DNA of 64,000 nucleotides from Promicromonospora iranensis (GTDB lineage: Bacteria; Actinomycetota; Actinomycetes; Actinomycetales; Cellulomonadaceae), in the NCBI RefSeq assembly GCF_028994805.1, contig NZ_JAJQQP010000003.1, forward strand, positions 157,145 to 221,144. Direction: 5' to 3'. Within the stretch, counting starts at the first letter, position 1, and each line of letters begins with the position of its first letter. The notes beneath the pieces are model-generated. The model saw only the letters and a program-made list of their open reading frames with translations, was not told the origin of the DNA and searched no databases. Position numbers and translations under genes: made by a program. Positions 7,457 to 15,975 of this stretch are shown here, in pieces.

Positions 7457-8296
7457 TCACTCGGGCCGGTCGGCCACGAGCGCCTCGGTGAGCACGGTCC
7501 GCACGTCGCGCGGCTCGCGCCCCAGCACCTGGCGGACGCCGTCGGTGGTGCTCTCGTTGCGGCCGTCGAACACCTCGCGGCAGAGCTCGGTGAGCAGTGT
7601 CGCGGTCTCCACGCCGGCCTCGGCGGCGACGGCCGCGTGGAAGTCGTCGAAGCCCATCGGCACGTACTGGACGTCGCGCCCGGTGATCTCGGTGAGGATG
7701 CCCGCGACCTCGGCCAGCGTGAGCGACTCCGGGCCGGTCACCTGGTACCGGCGCCCCGCGTGCCCGTCGGTGGTGAGCACCTCCGCGACCACGGCGGCGA
7801 TGTCGTCGACGTCGATGAACGGTTCGCGCACGTCCCCGGCGGCGAGCGCGAGCACCCCGGTCTCCAGGGCGTCGCTCAGGGCTCCCTCGGTGAAGTTCTG
7901 GGTGAACCACCCGGCGCTGACGATCGTGGCGGGGATGCCGGAGTCGAGCACGATCTGTTCGCAGCGCTGGGCGCCCTCCTCGCCGCGGCCCGAGAGCAGC
8001 GCGATGCGCTGCACGCCGGCCTCCCGGGCGACGTCGACGAGGCGGGTGATCGCGACGTCCGCTCCGGGCGCCGCGAGGTCGGGGACGTAGGTGACGTACA
8101 GGCGGTCGACGCCGTGCAGGGCCGGTGCCCATCCGTCGGGCTGCTCCCAGTCGAACCGGGGGCTGGTGCCGCGGGCGAGCCGGCGGACGGTGTGGCCGCG
8201 GGTCTCGAGGAGGTCCGCGACGCGGCGTCCGGTCTTGCCGGTGGCGCCGATCACGGCGAAGGTCGGCTGGTGCGTGGGGTGTGTGGTGTTTGCCAT
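7457..8296 (-). CDS. NmrA-like NAD(P)-binding oxidoreductase
   Basis: A 279-residue atypical short-chain dehydrogenase. The Rossmann motif FAVIGATGKTGRRVADLLE is at residues 12-30, followed by ALLSGRGEEGAQ and the substrate-side element WFTQNFTEGALSDALETGVL; no classical YxxxK is evident, as in NmrA/HSCARG-type proteins. Such proteins act as NAD(P)H-dependent quinone or disulfide reductases or as redox sensors; the substrate is not known. The start is an ATG inside a 10-bp inverted repeat shared with the divergent AraC gene, which suggests this gene is that regulator's target. Confidence 0.8.
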   Translation of the reverse strand: MANTTHPTHQPTFAVIGATGKTGRRVADLLETRGHTVRRLARGTSPRFDWEQPDGWAPALHGVDRLYVTYVPDLAAPGADVAITRLVDVAREAGVQRIALLSGRGEEGAQRCEQIVLDSGIPATIVSAGWFTQNFTEGALSDALETGVLALAAGDVREPFIDVDDIAAVVAEVLTTDGHAGRRYQVTGPESLTLAEVAGILTEITGRDVQYVPMGFDDFHAAVAAEAGVETATLLTELCREVFDGRNESTTDGVRQVLGREPRDVRTVLTEALVADRPE

Positions 8297-8411
8297 GCGT
8301 CCACCCTGGACCCAGCAGTGCGGACGCAACATCCCCTGAAGTCCGTACTTCTGTGCCGTGCGTCCAGAACCCCGGACGTCCGGTAGATCGGCATGCCAGG
8401 CTGGACGCATG
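8294..8411. promoter_or_regulatory. Divergent AraC/NmrA control region with mirrored start-codon repeats
   Basis: CATGCGTCCA at 8294-8303 covers the NmrA-like start codon, and its exact reverse complement TGGACGCATG at 8402-8411 covers the AraC start codon. A third GCGTCCA lies at 8360-8366. These repeated GCGTCCA boxes are good candidates for binding by the AraC protein, giving coupled control of both genes. Overlap with both start codons would allow translational or leaderless-transcript effects as well. Binding is inferred. Confidence 0.5.
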
Positions 8412-9407
8412 GTCATCTCACGTCCCGACCCCGCTGGCCCGGCCAACCCGGTCGGGGACGGCCTGCACCTGCTCCGCTTCACCGGTGCGCTGTACTGCCA
8501 GGCCGACCTCACGGCGCCCTGGGGTGTGGCCTTCCCCGCGATCGAGCCGTGCATGATGCTGCCGGTGGTGCTCTCCGGACGGTGCGTGCTGGAGATCGGC
8601 GGCGAGCTGCACACCCTCGAGGCGGGCAGCGCCGCGCTGATCACGCGGGGCGTGCCGCACCGGCTGCTGAGCTCGCCCGACGCACCGAGCACCGGGCTCT
8701 TCGACATCCCCGTCGAGCGGGTGGGCGAGACCTACGAGCGCATGCGGTTCGGCGGTGGCGGGGAGCGCACGCAGATCGCCTACGCGGCGATGACCGTCGA
8801 CGAACCGCTCACGGCCCGGCTGGTCGCCGAGCTGCCGGACCTGATCCGGATGGACGCCTGGGACGAGGGCGAGCCCGGCGCGTTCGGCACGGTGCTGCGG
8901 CTGCTGGCCCACGAGGCGCAGACCCTGGAGCCCGGCGGCGAGGCGGTGATGACGAGGCTCGCGGACGTCCTGGTCATCCAGGTCCTGCGCCAGTGGTTGC
9001 GCACCTCCGACGAGGCAGGCACCGGGTGGCTCGCCGCGCTGCGGGACCCGCACGTGGGCCGCGCGCTCGGCCGGCTGCACGCACGTCCCGAGCACGACTG
9101 GAGCCTCGTGGAGCTCGCGCGGCAGGCCGGCATGTCGCGGTCGGCGTTCGCGGAGCGGTTCACCGCGCTGCTGGGGGAGCCGCCGATGCGCTACCTGGCG
9201 GCCTGGCGCCTGGAGCAGGCGTACACCGCCCTGACGACCAGCACCGACCCCGTCGCCGTGGTCGCCCGCCGGGTCGGGTACGGCTCCGAGGCGGCGTTCG
9301 GCCGGGCCTTCAAGCGCCATCACGGCACGTCGCCCGGCGCGGTGCGCCGGTCGGGGCCGGCCCGGTCCGCCGGTTCGCTGCGGACGGCGTCCGACGGCGT
9401 CGGGTGA
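8409..9407 (+). CDS. AraC family transcriptional regulator (cupin + HTH)
   Basis: A 332-residue regulator. The N-terminal cupin-like domain (about residues 15-190) includes CVLEIGGELHTLEAGSAALI and GVPHRLLSSPD, as in the cupin_6 group. The C-terminal double helix-turn-helix (about 215-315) has WSLVELARQAGMSRSAFAER and VARRVGYGSEAAFGRAFKRH, which is the AraC signature. Regulators of this class next to an NmrA-like reductase usually control it. The ATG at 8409 lies inside an inverted repeat mirrored at the neighbouring start. A GTG at 8358 in frame is an alternative, but it overlaps the regulatory region. Confidence 0.85.
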   Translation: MVISRPDPAGPANPVGDGLHLLRFTGALYCQADLTAPWGVAFPAIEPCMMLPVVLSGRCVLEIGGELHTLEAGSAALITRGVPHRLLSSPDAPSTGLFDIPVERVGETYERMRFGGGGERTQIAYAAMTVDEPLTARLVAELPDLIRMDAWDEGEPGAFGTVLRLLAHEAQTLEPGGEAVMTRLADVLVIQVLRQWLRTSDEAGTGWLAALRDPHVGRALGRLHARPEHDWSLVELARQAGMSRSAFAERFTALLGEPPMRYLAAWRLEQAYTALTTSTDPVAVVARRVGYGSEAAFGRAFKRHHGTSPGAVRRSGPARSAGSLRTASDGVG

Positions 9408-9564
9408 GGTCACCGTTCGGTCAAGCCCCGTCCGGTTTGTGGCGGACGTCACATGCTCAGAGGTAATGTCGCGCTCCCGACCGGATTCAGCCCGCGACAC
9501 ACAGCTCGCTTCGGACAGCCACACGGATCAACCTCTGCCGGATCAACGATGATCGGAGACGGAC

Positions 9565-10563
9565 ATGACCCCCGCCGGACCTCGGAAGACTGCCGCGTAC
9601 ATCGGTGCGCTGGCCGGCCTCGGCCTCATCCTGGCCGCCTGCTCCTCGGGCGCTGACCCCGCCGCGTACCCCGAGGACGACATCGACATCATCGTGCCGT
9701 TCTCCGCGGGCGGCCCCACCGACACCGTGACCCGCATGATCGCCGAGCCCATGTCGCAGGAGCTGGGCGTGCAGCTCGTCGTGCAGAACGTCGACGGCGC
9801 CGGCGGCACCGTCGGTGCGGGCCAGGCCGCGACCGCCGAGCCCGACGGCTACACGGTCCTCATGCACCACATCGGCATGTCCACGGCCCCGGCGCTCTAC
9901 GACGACCTCGCCTACGACCCCATCGCCGACTTCAAGCCGGTGGGCCTGGTCACCGAGGTGCCCATGACGATCGTCGGGAGCTCCGACTTCGAGCCGACGA
10001 CGTTCGAGGAGTTCGTCTCCCACGTCCAGGAGAACGCCGACACCGTGACGATGGCGCACGCCGGCGAGGGTTCGGCGTCCAACCTCTGCGGCCTGCTCCT
10101 GATGGACGCCCTCGGCGTCGAGGTGACGGCGGTGCCGTACGACGGCACCGGCCCCGCGATGGCGGAGCTGGTGGGCGGGCAGGTCGACTTCATGTGCGAC
10201 CAGACGACCAACACGACCGGCCAGATCGAGGCGGGCGAGGTCAAGGCGTACGCCGTGACGACGCCGGAGCGCATCGAGGCACTGCCGGACCTGCCCACCA
10301 CCGCCGAGGGCGGCCAGCCCGGCATCGAGGTCAGCGTGTGGCACGGCCTCTACGTCCCGGCCGAGACACCCGACGAGGTGGTCACCGAGCTCACCGACGC
10401 GCTCCAGGTGGCCCTCGCCGACCAGACGGTCGTCGACCAGATGGCCGATCTCGGTACCGCGCCGGTCGCCGCCGACCAGGCCACTCCCGAGGCGCACGCG
10501 ACGCTGCTCCAGGAACAGACCGAGACCTGGGGCGACATCATCGGCGCCGGTCAGGGCGGCTGA
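9565..10563 (+). CDS. Tripartite tricarboxylate transporter substrate-binding lipoprotein (TctC/Bug family)
   Basis: A 332-residue binding protein. It has a lipoprotein signal peptide with lipobox LAAC (residues 23-26), so the mature protein is lipid-anchored outside the membrane. The Bug-family core follows: IDIIVPFSAGGPTDTVTR near residues 40-57, and VDGAGGTVGAGQAA shortly after, both contacting a carboxylate ligand in known structures. It delivers an unidentified carboxylate to the TctBA membrane complex encoded just downstream. GGAGA precedes the ATG. No TctD/TctE two-component genes are near. The 157 nt upstream form its promoter region. Confidence 0.85.
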   Translation: MTPAGPRKTAAYIGALAGLGLILAACSSGADPAAYPEDDIDIIVPFSAGGPTDTVTRMIAEPMSQELGVQLVVQNVDGAGGTVGAGQAATAEPDGYTVLMHHIGMSTAPALYDDLAYDPIADFKPVGLVTEVPMTIVGSSDFEPTTFEEFVSHVQENADTVTMAHAGEGSASNLCGLLLMDALGVEVTAVPYDGTGPAMAELVGGQVDFMCDQTTNTTGQIEAGEVKAYAVTTPERIEALPDLPTTAEGGQPGIEVSVWHGLYVPAETPDEVVTELTDALQVALADQTVVDQMADLGTAPVAADQATPEAHATLLQEQTETWGDIIGAGQGG

Positions 10564-10681
10564 GATCGGCGTCCTTCGGCCCCGCTCGACGAGCGACCTC
10601 GTCGCGGGCCTGATCTTCACCGGGCTCGGCGCGGCCTTCGCGATCGGGGCACTCGGGTACGACCTCGGCTCCCTCCTCGAG

Positions 10682-11149
10682 ATGGGGCCGGGGTACGTGC
10701 CGTTCGCCCTGGGCCTGGTGCTCGCGGGGCTCGGCCTCGCCACGGTCGCCAAGGCGTACCTCGCCCCGGACCCGGATCTGGGGGAGGCGCCCGCCGACGC
10801 CGCGGTGTCGGACGCCACGGGTGTCGACGACGCGGTGCCCGAGGACGCGGTGGCCGAGCATGCGGTGTCCGACGCCGACGCGCTCGACCCGCGCCCGCTC
10901 GCCGGGATCCAGTGGCGCCCGACCGTCGCCATCTTCGCCGCCGTGACGTTCTTCGCGGTCACCGTCGACGGCCTCGGCCTGCTGCTCGCGACGTTCGGCA
11001 CCGGCCTGCTGGCGGCGCTCGCCCGGCAGGGCACCGGCCCGGTACGGGCGCTCGTCATCGCCGCCGGTCTGACGCTGGCGAGCTGGGTCATCTTCGTCGT
11101 CCTGCTGCAGCTGCGCCTGGCGCTGCTCGGCGACTGGCTGGGCGGGTAG
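10682..11149 (+). CDS. Tripartite tricarboxylate transporter small permease (TctB family), N-terminus unresolved
   Basis: At least 155 residues. The open frame, with family-like sequence, continues upstream of the first ATG to about 10565: STSDLVAGLIFTGLGAAFAI, then GALGYDLGSLLEMGPGYVPF, which is the normal first TctB helix and the conserved GPGY motif. No ATG, GTG or TTG exists in that frame between 10442 and 10682. The true start is therefore a rare codon (an ATC sits at 10565, just after the tctC stop) or the start has been altered. Further helices lie at about residues 1-30, 80-100 and 108-145 of the ATG form, with an acidic loop between. TctB is the small membrane subunit partnering TctA. 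Confidence 0.75.
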   Translation: MGPGYVPFALGLVLAGLGLATVAKAYLAPDPDLGEAPADAAVSDATGVDDAVPEDAVAEHAVSDADALDPRPLAGIQWRPTVAIFAAVTFFAVTVDGLGLLLATFGTGLLAALARQGTGPVRALVIAAGLTLASWVIFVVLLQLRLALLGDWLGG

Positions 11150-11158
11150 GGAGCCGGG

Positions 11159-12667
11159 ATGGATCTGCTCGACAACCTCGCGCTCGGCTTCTCCGAGGCG
11201 CTCCAGTGGCACAACCTCATGTTCTGCCTGCTCGGCGTCGCGCTCGGCACCGCCGTCGGGGTGCTGCCCGGCATCGGGCCGACGGCGACCATCGCCCTGC
11301 TGCTGCCGATCACCTTCGGGTTCGACGACCCGACGTCGGCCCTCATCATGCTGGCCGGCATCTACTACGGCGCCCAGTACGGCGGCTCCACGACGGCGAT
11401 CCTGCTCAACCTGCCGGGCGAGTCGTCGGCGGCGGTGACCGCCATCGACGGGCACCAGATGGCCCGCGCCGGGCGGGCGGGCGTGGCGCTCGCCGTGGCC
11501 GCGCTCGGGTCGTTCGCCGCGGGGACCGTCGCGACGGTCGTGCTCGCCGTCGCGGCACCACCGCTCGCCCGCGCCGCCCTGTCGTTCGGCGCCGCTGAGT
11601 ACTTCTCGCTGGTGGTGCTGGGGCTCATCGCGTCCATCGCGCTGGCCAGCGGCTCCACGCTCAAGGCGCTCGCGATGATCGTGCTCGGGATCCTACTCGG
11701 CACGGTGGGCCAGGACCTGAACACCGGCACTCCCCGGTTCACGTTCGGCATCCGTGAGCTGTACCAGGGGCTGAGCTTCGTGGCGGTCGCCGTCGGCGTG
11801 TTCGGCATCGCGGAGATCCTGCGCAACCTGCACGACCCGCGCTCCAGGACCCGCATGGTGAGCCGCGTGGCGAACCTGTGGCCCACGCGCGCCGAGCTCC
11901 GGCGGATCGTCGGACCGGTGATCCGCGCGACCGGGCTCGGGTCCTTGCTGGGCGTGCTGCCCGGCGGCGGCCACGTGCTCGCCTCCTACGCCTCGTACGC
12001 GCTGGAGAAACGGGTCTCGCGCAACCCCGGGGAGTTCGGGCACGGCGCGATCGAGGGTGTGGCCGGGCCGGAGTCGGCGAACAACGCGGCGGCGCAGACG
12101 TCGTTCATCCCGCTGCTCACGCTCGGCCTGCCCGCCCACCCGGTGATGGCGCTCATGGTCGGAGCGTTCATCATCCAGGGCATCACGCCGGGTCCCAAGG
12201 TGATGATCGAGCAGCCGGCGCTGGTCTGGGGCCTGATCGCGTCGATGTGGATCGGCAACGTGCTGCTGGTGCTGCTCAACCTGCCGCTCATCGGGCTGTG
12301 GGTGCGCATGCTCTCGGTGCCGTACTCGGTGCTGTTCCCGGTCATCGTGGTGTTCGCCTGCATCGGGACGTACTCGCTGGGGCAGAACCCGTGGCACGTG
12401 TTCGCGGTGGCGGTGTTCGGCGTGCTGGGCTTCGTGCTCGTCCGCTCCGGGTGCGAGCCGGCGCCGCTGCTGCTCGGGTTCGTGCTGGGGCCGCTGCTCG
12501 AGGAGAACCTGCGCCGGGCTCTGCTCATCTCGCGGGGTGACCCCTCGGTGTTCGTCACCCGCCCCATCTCGGGCGTGCTGCTCACGCTGGCGCTCATCGC
12601 GCTGGTGGTGGCCGTGCTGCCCGCGATCCGGCGCAAGCGCGACGTGGTCTTCACGGAAGACGAATAA
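11159..12667 (+). CDS. Tripartite tricarboxylate transporter large permease (TctA family)
   Basis: A 502-residue polytopic membrane protein of full TctA length, about 11-12 helices. Family motifs are GVLPGIGPTATIALLLPITF (about residues 38-57), YYGAQYGGSTTAILLNLPGE (about 74-93) and a second internal-repeat copy GVLPGGGHVLASY near 263. It forms the proton- or sodium-driven channel through which the carboxylate delivered by the TctC lipoprotein is taken up. AGGGAG precedes the ATG, and it starts 9 nt after the tctB stop, so tctCBA is one operon. A 57-bp palindrome follows and probably ends transcription. Confidence 0.92.
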   Translation: MDLLDNLALGFSEALQWHNLMFCLLGVALGTAVGVLPGIGPTATIALLLPITFGFDDPTSALIMLAGIYYGAQYGGSTTAILLNLPGESSAAVTAIDGHQMARAGRAGVALAVAALGSFAAGTVATVVLAVAAPPLARAALSFGAAEYFSLVVLGLIASIALASGSTLKALAMIVLGILLGTVGQDLNTGTPRFTFGIRELYQGLSFVAVAVGVFGIAEILRNLHDPRSRTRMVSRVANLWPTRAELRRIVGPVIRATGLGSLLGVLPGGGHVLASYASYALEKRVSRNPGEFGHGAIEGVAGPESANNAAAQTSFIPLLTLGLPAHPVMALMVGAFIIQGITPGPKVMIEQPALVWGLIASMWIGNVLLVLLNLPLIGLWVRMLSVPYSVLFPVIVVFACIGTYSLGQNPWHVFAVAVFGVLGFVLVRSGCEPAPLLLGFVLGPLLEENLRRALLISRGDPSVFVTRPISGVLLTLALIALVVAVLPAIRRKRDVVFTEDE

Positions 12668-12675
12668 CCCTGGGT

Positions 12676-12732
12676 TGTGGGCGCGACCGTTGCGATCTTG
12701 CGTCCGTCTGAGGCGCAATGACCGCGCCCACA
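12676..12732. terminator. 57-bp palindrome between convergent tctA and tauE-type genes
   Basis: Outer arms TGTGGGCGCG (12676-12685) and CGCGCCCACA (12723-12732) pair perfectly; inner TTGCG/CGCAA arms add a second stem. Its position between two convergent stop codons suggests a bidirectional terminator. There is no T-tract, as is common in Actinobacteria. Confidence 0.6.
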
Positions 12733-12742
12733 GCCTCAGGGG

Positions 12743-13489
12743 TCAGAGAGTGAGGAGGCCTCGGGTGAGGGCGGTCAGCGCGCCCGCGGCGGCGACGGTC
12801 AGCGCGATGCCCGACGCGACCTGGGTGGGGATGCGGCGGGCCAGGGCTGTCCCGAGGCCCACACCGACGAGTACCCCCGCCAGGAGCACCGGCCAGACCC
12901 ACCAGGCCGGAGCGGTGCCGGGCGGGATCGCCCCGAAGGCCAGCTTGGTGGCCACCGACATGGTGTTCATGACGACGAGCAGCGGCTGCAGGGTCGCGGC
13001 GAACGACCGGTGGTCCCACCGGGTGGCCAGCGCGTACGCCGTCCACGCCGGCGCGGCCACGCCCGACGTCGTGTTCATGAAGCCCGCCGCCAGACCGGTC
13101 GCGACGGCGACGGGCCGGCCCTTGATCCGGACGCGCCGGCGAAGGACCGCCGACGCGGCCAGCGCGAGCAGCACCGACCCGCCCACGATGACGTCCAGCC
13201 ACGCGGCGTCGGCCTCACGCACCGTGAGCGCGCCGAGCACCGAGCCCACGAGCATCAGCGGCAGGATCATGACCACCCGGCGCCACTCCACGCGGTCGCG
13301 CAGCGCCCGCAGGATGATCAGCGCGGTGGCGATCGCGGCGACGTTGCTGACCAGCACGCCCACCGACGCCCCGAGGAACACGGTGAGCACCGGGGCGGCC
13401 ACCATGCCGAGGCCCATCCCGGCGACCCGCTGCAGCCCGGCCCCGAGGACGATGGCCACGCAGGCAGCGATCAGGGCCGTCGTCTCCAC
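12743..13489 (-). CDS. TauE/SafE family sulfite/organosulfonate exporter
   Basis: A 248-residue membrane protein with seven to eight hydrophobic helices in two repeats. Visible family features are GLQRVAGMGLGMVAAPVLTV near residues 18-37 and the mirrored GLAAGFMNTTSGVAAPAWT around 135-153. TauE/SafE proteins export sulfite, sulfoacetate or related anions, or carry organosulfonates; the substrate here is unknown. The start is GTG at 13489 with TAGCGT 6 nt upstream, pointing to a leaderless transcript. It is transcribed toward the tct operon and separated from it by the palindrome at 12676. Confidence 0.85.
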   Translation of the reverse strand: METTALIAACVAIVLGAGLQRVAGMGLGMVAAPVLTVFLGASVGVLVSNVAAIATALIILRALRDRVEWRRVVMILPLMLVGSVLGALTVREADAAWLDVIVGGSVLLALAASAVLRRRVRIKGRPVAVATGLAAGFMNTTSGVAAPAWTAYALATRWDHRSFAATLQPLLVVMNTMSVATKLAFGAIPPGTAPAWWVWPVLLAGVLVGVGLGTALARRIPTQVASGIALTVAAAGALTALTRGLLTL

Positions 13490-13498
13490 GCTGCCACG

Positions 13499-14020
13499 CT
13501 ATCCCGCGCGACTGGTGCGCTCTGCGCAGCGGGGACGAGCCTTCAGAACGGTCGTCACGCGTTGCTGTCCGGCCGCCCACTGCTCAGGCACCGTGTCGAT
13601 GGCCCGAAGCACATGCAAGACATCGGTGAGTCGATCACGAACCACGCCGGCGCGGCTCGGTTGCCAGGACCTCGCGCTCGCGGCTGCATGGTCGCGCGCC
13701 TTGCGAATGTCTTGCCCGTTTCTGGTGAGTCGGATCAGCAGAGGGGCTGGATCCATCAGCCAGTCGGGTGAGTGGAAGCCGCCACCGTTCGTGTCGGGCT
13801 GCTTGGCGTTCCAAGCGCACAATTGCTCGTCCATCGCATTTCTGAGGACGACCTCGAACATGTGCAAGAGCTCATAGGTCGCTCCTGAGAGGTCACGGTT
13901 CCAGTCGTAGAGACGTAATCCATCTCGAGCGTTTTCGGATGCTGCAAGCAGGTACGGGGCGAACCGTTGAGAGCTGATCCAACGGGTCAGGCGTGGAGCG
14001 GTAGGAGCGGTCGCAGTCAC
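13499..14020 (-). CDS. Abi-like protein with internal deletion (probably inactive)
   Basis: About 173 residues. The first third (RWISSQRFAPYLLAASENAR, then LYDWNRDLSGATYELLHMFE, VVLRNAMDEQL) matches the N-terminus of Abi-like/AbiD-AbiF-type proteins. The end (RLTDVLHVLRAIDTVPEQW) matches their C-terminal part. The central block expected between them, including the usual GFW motif and the HxxxRN..H catalytic-looking region, is missing: AGVVRD joins directly to RLTDVL. An in-frame deletion of roughly 60-90 residues is the simplest reading. Abi proteins are abortive-infection effectors; this copy has probably lost function. Base composition is lower in GC than neighbours, which fits an acquired gene. 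Confidence 0.5.
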   Translation of the reverse strand: MTATAPTAPRLTRWISSQRFAPYLLAASENARDGLRLYDWNRDLSGATYELLHMFEVVLRNAMDEQLCAWNAKQPDTNGGGFHSPDWLMDPAPLLIRLTRNGQDIRKARDHAAASARSWQPSRAGVVRDRLTDVLHVLRAIDTVPEQWAAGQQRVTTVLKARPRCAERTSRAG

Positions 14021-14294
14021 CTTGTGCAAGCCTCCGGGGCCGGATAACGTAGGTCTCGAAGGCGGAGGCAGGTCTCTCCGTTCGAGCTTTTCCTCTGGGT
14101 CCGTCGGTCTTCACCGGCGGGCCCTTTGGCATTCCGGAGAACCAACGCGGCGAGCCTAGAGAGGTCTAGCCCAGTTCGCGCGCGGAGCCGTGATGAGTAT
14201 CGTTACCGGGGCGCAACGCCCGGCGCCGTCGTGCGCCTCCCGGCTGGGAGGTGCGCGACGGCGTCGGGCGTGATCGCTGCGCGTGACCCGAGCG

Positions 14295-15674
14295 TCAGGC
14301 GCTGACGTTGTCGTCGTACTCGACGTCGCGCGTCTCGCGCGTCATGAGCAGCGCGACGAGGGTGATCACCGCCATCGCGGAGAGGTAGACGCCCACTAGC
14401 ACGGGGGAGCCGGCCTGGGCCCACAGCCACACCGCGATGAACGGCGCCACGGCCGCGCCGAGCACCGACGACAGGTTGTACGCGACGCCCGAGCCCGTGT
14501 ACCGGACGTTGGAGGGGAACAGCTCCGGCAGGACGGCGGCCATGGGGCCGAACGTGAGGCCCATGAGCGTGAAGCCGATGATCAGCAGGGTCTGCACGCC
14601 GACGTCGCCCGCGGCGAACAGCGGCACGAACGACCCGCCGAACAGGATGATCGCCACCGTGACCCAGATGAGGTGCTTCCGGCGGCCGAACCTCTCCGCC
14701 ATCGGGCCGGACACGAGCGTGAAGACGCCGAAGAAGACGACGCCGATGATCAGCATCCAGAGGAAGTCGATCTTCTCGTAGCCGAGGCCGGCGGGGGCGC
14801 CGTCGGTGGGCGCGGCCGGTGCGACGCCGTAGTTCAGCGTGAACGTCGTCATCAGGTAGAACAGCACGTAGGTGGCCAGCATGATGAACGTGCCGGACAC
14901 GATCTGCTTCCACGACGCGCGGAACACCCGGGCCACCGGCACCTTGGTGACCGCCTCCGCCTCCAGCACCTTGCGGAACGCGGGCGTCTCCAGCAGCGAG
15001 AGCCGCACCCACAGGCCGACGATCACGAGGATCGCGGACGCCAGGAACGGGATGCGCCAGCCCCAGGCGGTGAACTGCTCCGGCGTGAGCGCGCTCGACA
15101 GGGCGATGAACACCGTGTTGGCGAGGATGAAGCCGATGGGCGCGCCCAGCTGCGGGAACGTGCCGTAGATGGCGCGCTTGCCCTGCGGGGCGTTCTCCGT
15201 GGCGAGCAGCGCGGCGCCGCTCCACTCCCCGCCGAGGCCGAGGCCCTGGCAGAACCGGCACAGCACGAGCACGGCTGGTGCGGCCACCGCCCAGCCCGGG
15301 GTCGACGCCGCCGGGATCAGGCCGATCAGGACCGTCGCGATACCCATCGTGAGCAGCGAGGCCACGAGGGTCGTCTTGCGTCCGATGCGGTCACCGAAGT
15401 GGCCGAACACCACCGAGCCGACCGGCCGCGCCACGAAGGCGACGCCGAACACGGCGAACGACGACAGGAGCTGCGTGGTCGGGTCCTCGGTGTTCGGGAA
15501 GAACAGCGCGGGGAAGACCAGCGAGGCCGCGGTCGCGTAGATGTAGAAGTCGTAGAACTCGATCGAGGTACCGATGAGGGACGCGAAGACGACGCGGCCC
15601 CGAGGGTTGCCGGCCGACGGCGTGCCCTGCTCGCCGGAGGCTGTTCCGGCGGTCGGTGATGCGGAGGTGCTCAT
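14295..15674 (-). CDS. MFS transporter, metabolite:H+ symporter type
   Basis: A 459-residue, 12-helix major facilitator of the MHS (metabolite:H+ symporter) branch. Family motifs are LIGTSIEFYDFYIYATAASL near residues 31-50, FGHFGDRIGRKTTLVASLLT (loop 2-3 motif) at about 91-110, and GLGLGGEWSGAALLATENAP near 151-170. Relatives carry dicarboxylates, citrate, proline/betaine or aromatic acids; the substrate is not readable from sequence. The ATG at 15674 is preferred because TAACCT lies 7 nt upstream; a start at 15722 is also open. It is divergent from murA across a 301-bp region. Confidence 0.85.
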   Translation of the reverse strand: MSTSASPTAGTASGEQGTPSAGNPRGRVVFASLIGTSIEFYDFYIYATAASLVFPALFFPNTEDPTTQLLSSFAVFGVAFVARPVGSVVFGHFGDRIGRKTTLVASLLTMGIATVLIGLIPAASTPGWAVAAPAVLVLCRFCQGLGLGGEWSGAALLATENAPQGKRAIYGTFPQLGAPIGFILANTVFIALSSALTPEQFTAWGWRIPFLASAILVIVGLWVRLSLLETPAFRKVLEAEAVTKVPVARVFRASWKQIVSGTFIMLATYVLFYLMTTFTLNYGVAPAAPTDGAPAGLGYEKIDFLWMLIIGVVFFGVFTLVSGPMAERFGRRKHLIWVTVAIILFGGSFVPLFAAGDVGVQTLLIIGFTLMGLTFGPMAAVLPELFPSNVRYTGSGVAYNLSSVLGAAVAPFIAVWLWAQAGSPVLVGVYLSAMAVITLVALLMTRETRDVEYDDNVSA

Positions 15675-15975
15675 GGCCGGGAGGTTAGGCAGCGTGTCCG
15701 CGATCCGGAAAGCGGGTCTCATACTATGGATGAGGGGTTGACGTAGGCTGCCAACCCCGGTCTTGCGCGGTTCTGGTGCTCGCCTGGCGTGTCGTCATGC
15801 GGCAGCGTGCGTCGCGAGTGAAGGTGTAGTGAACGGTGAATACTCCCGCCCGTGCCCGTGTTGGCACGACCGGCGGTGGGGGAGAAGGATCAGGATCGAC
15901 CGGGCGCCCTCGCCATCGAGATCCTGCCCCGCCACCGGAAATCCATCATCGGTACAACGAGATGACGACGAGGAT
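15675..15975. other. Intergenic region between MFS gene and murA
   Basis: It holds the leaderless-type promoter of the MFS gene (TAACCT on the minus strand, 15687-15682), a possible -10 box TACTAT at 15722-15727 for murA, and a structured leader. A five-codon frame MTTRI (15962-15979) ends in an ATGA overlap with the murA start. The murA frame itself is open back to 15763 but without protein-like sequence. Confidence 0.4.
15870..15938 (+). promoter_or_regulatory. Long imperfect hairpin in the murA leader
   Basis: Outer arms CCGGCGGTGGGG (15870-15881) and CCCCGCCACCGG (15927-15938) pair with two mismatches. The inner arms CAGGATC (15891-15897) and GATCCTG (15920-15926) pair perfectly around a 22-nt loop. 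The structure ends 37 nt before the murA ATG and could influence its translation; this role is inferred. Confidence 0.4.

Noticed and set aside
10540-10600. Programmed +1 frameshift making a TctC-TctB fusion
   Set aside because: TctC is an outside lipoprotein and TctB a membrane subunit; fusion is implausible, and a rare start codon or error is simpler. Kept only as an alternative in the tctB finding.
10538-11455. Minus-strand open frame opposite tctB and tctA
   Set aside because: Gln/Arg/Glu-rich shadow with no domain; the sense genes are well supported.
14021-14202. Possible tRNA or attachment-site remnant beside the truncated Abi-like gene
   Set aside because: No cloverleaf could be built and no direct repeat with the other side of the gene was found.
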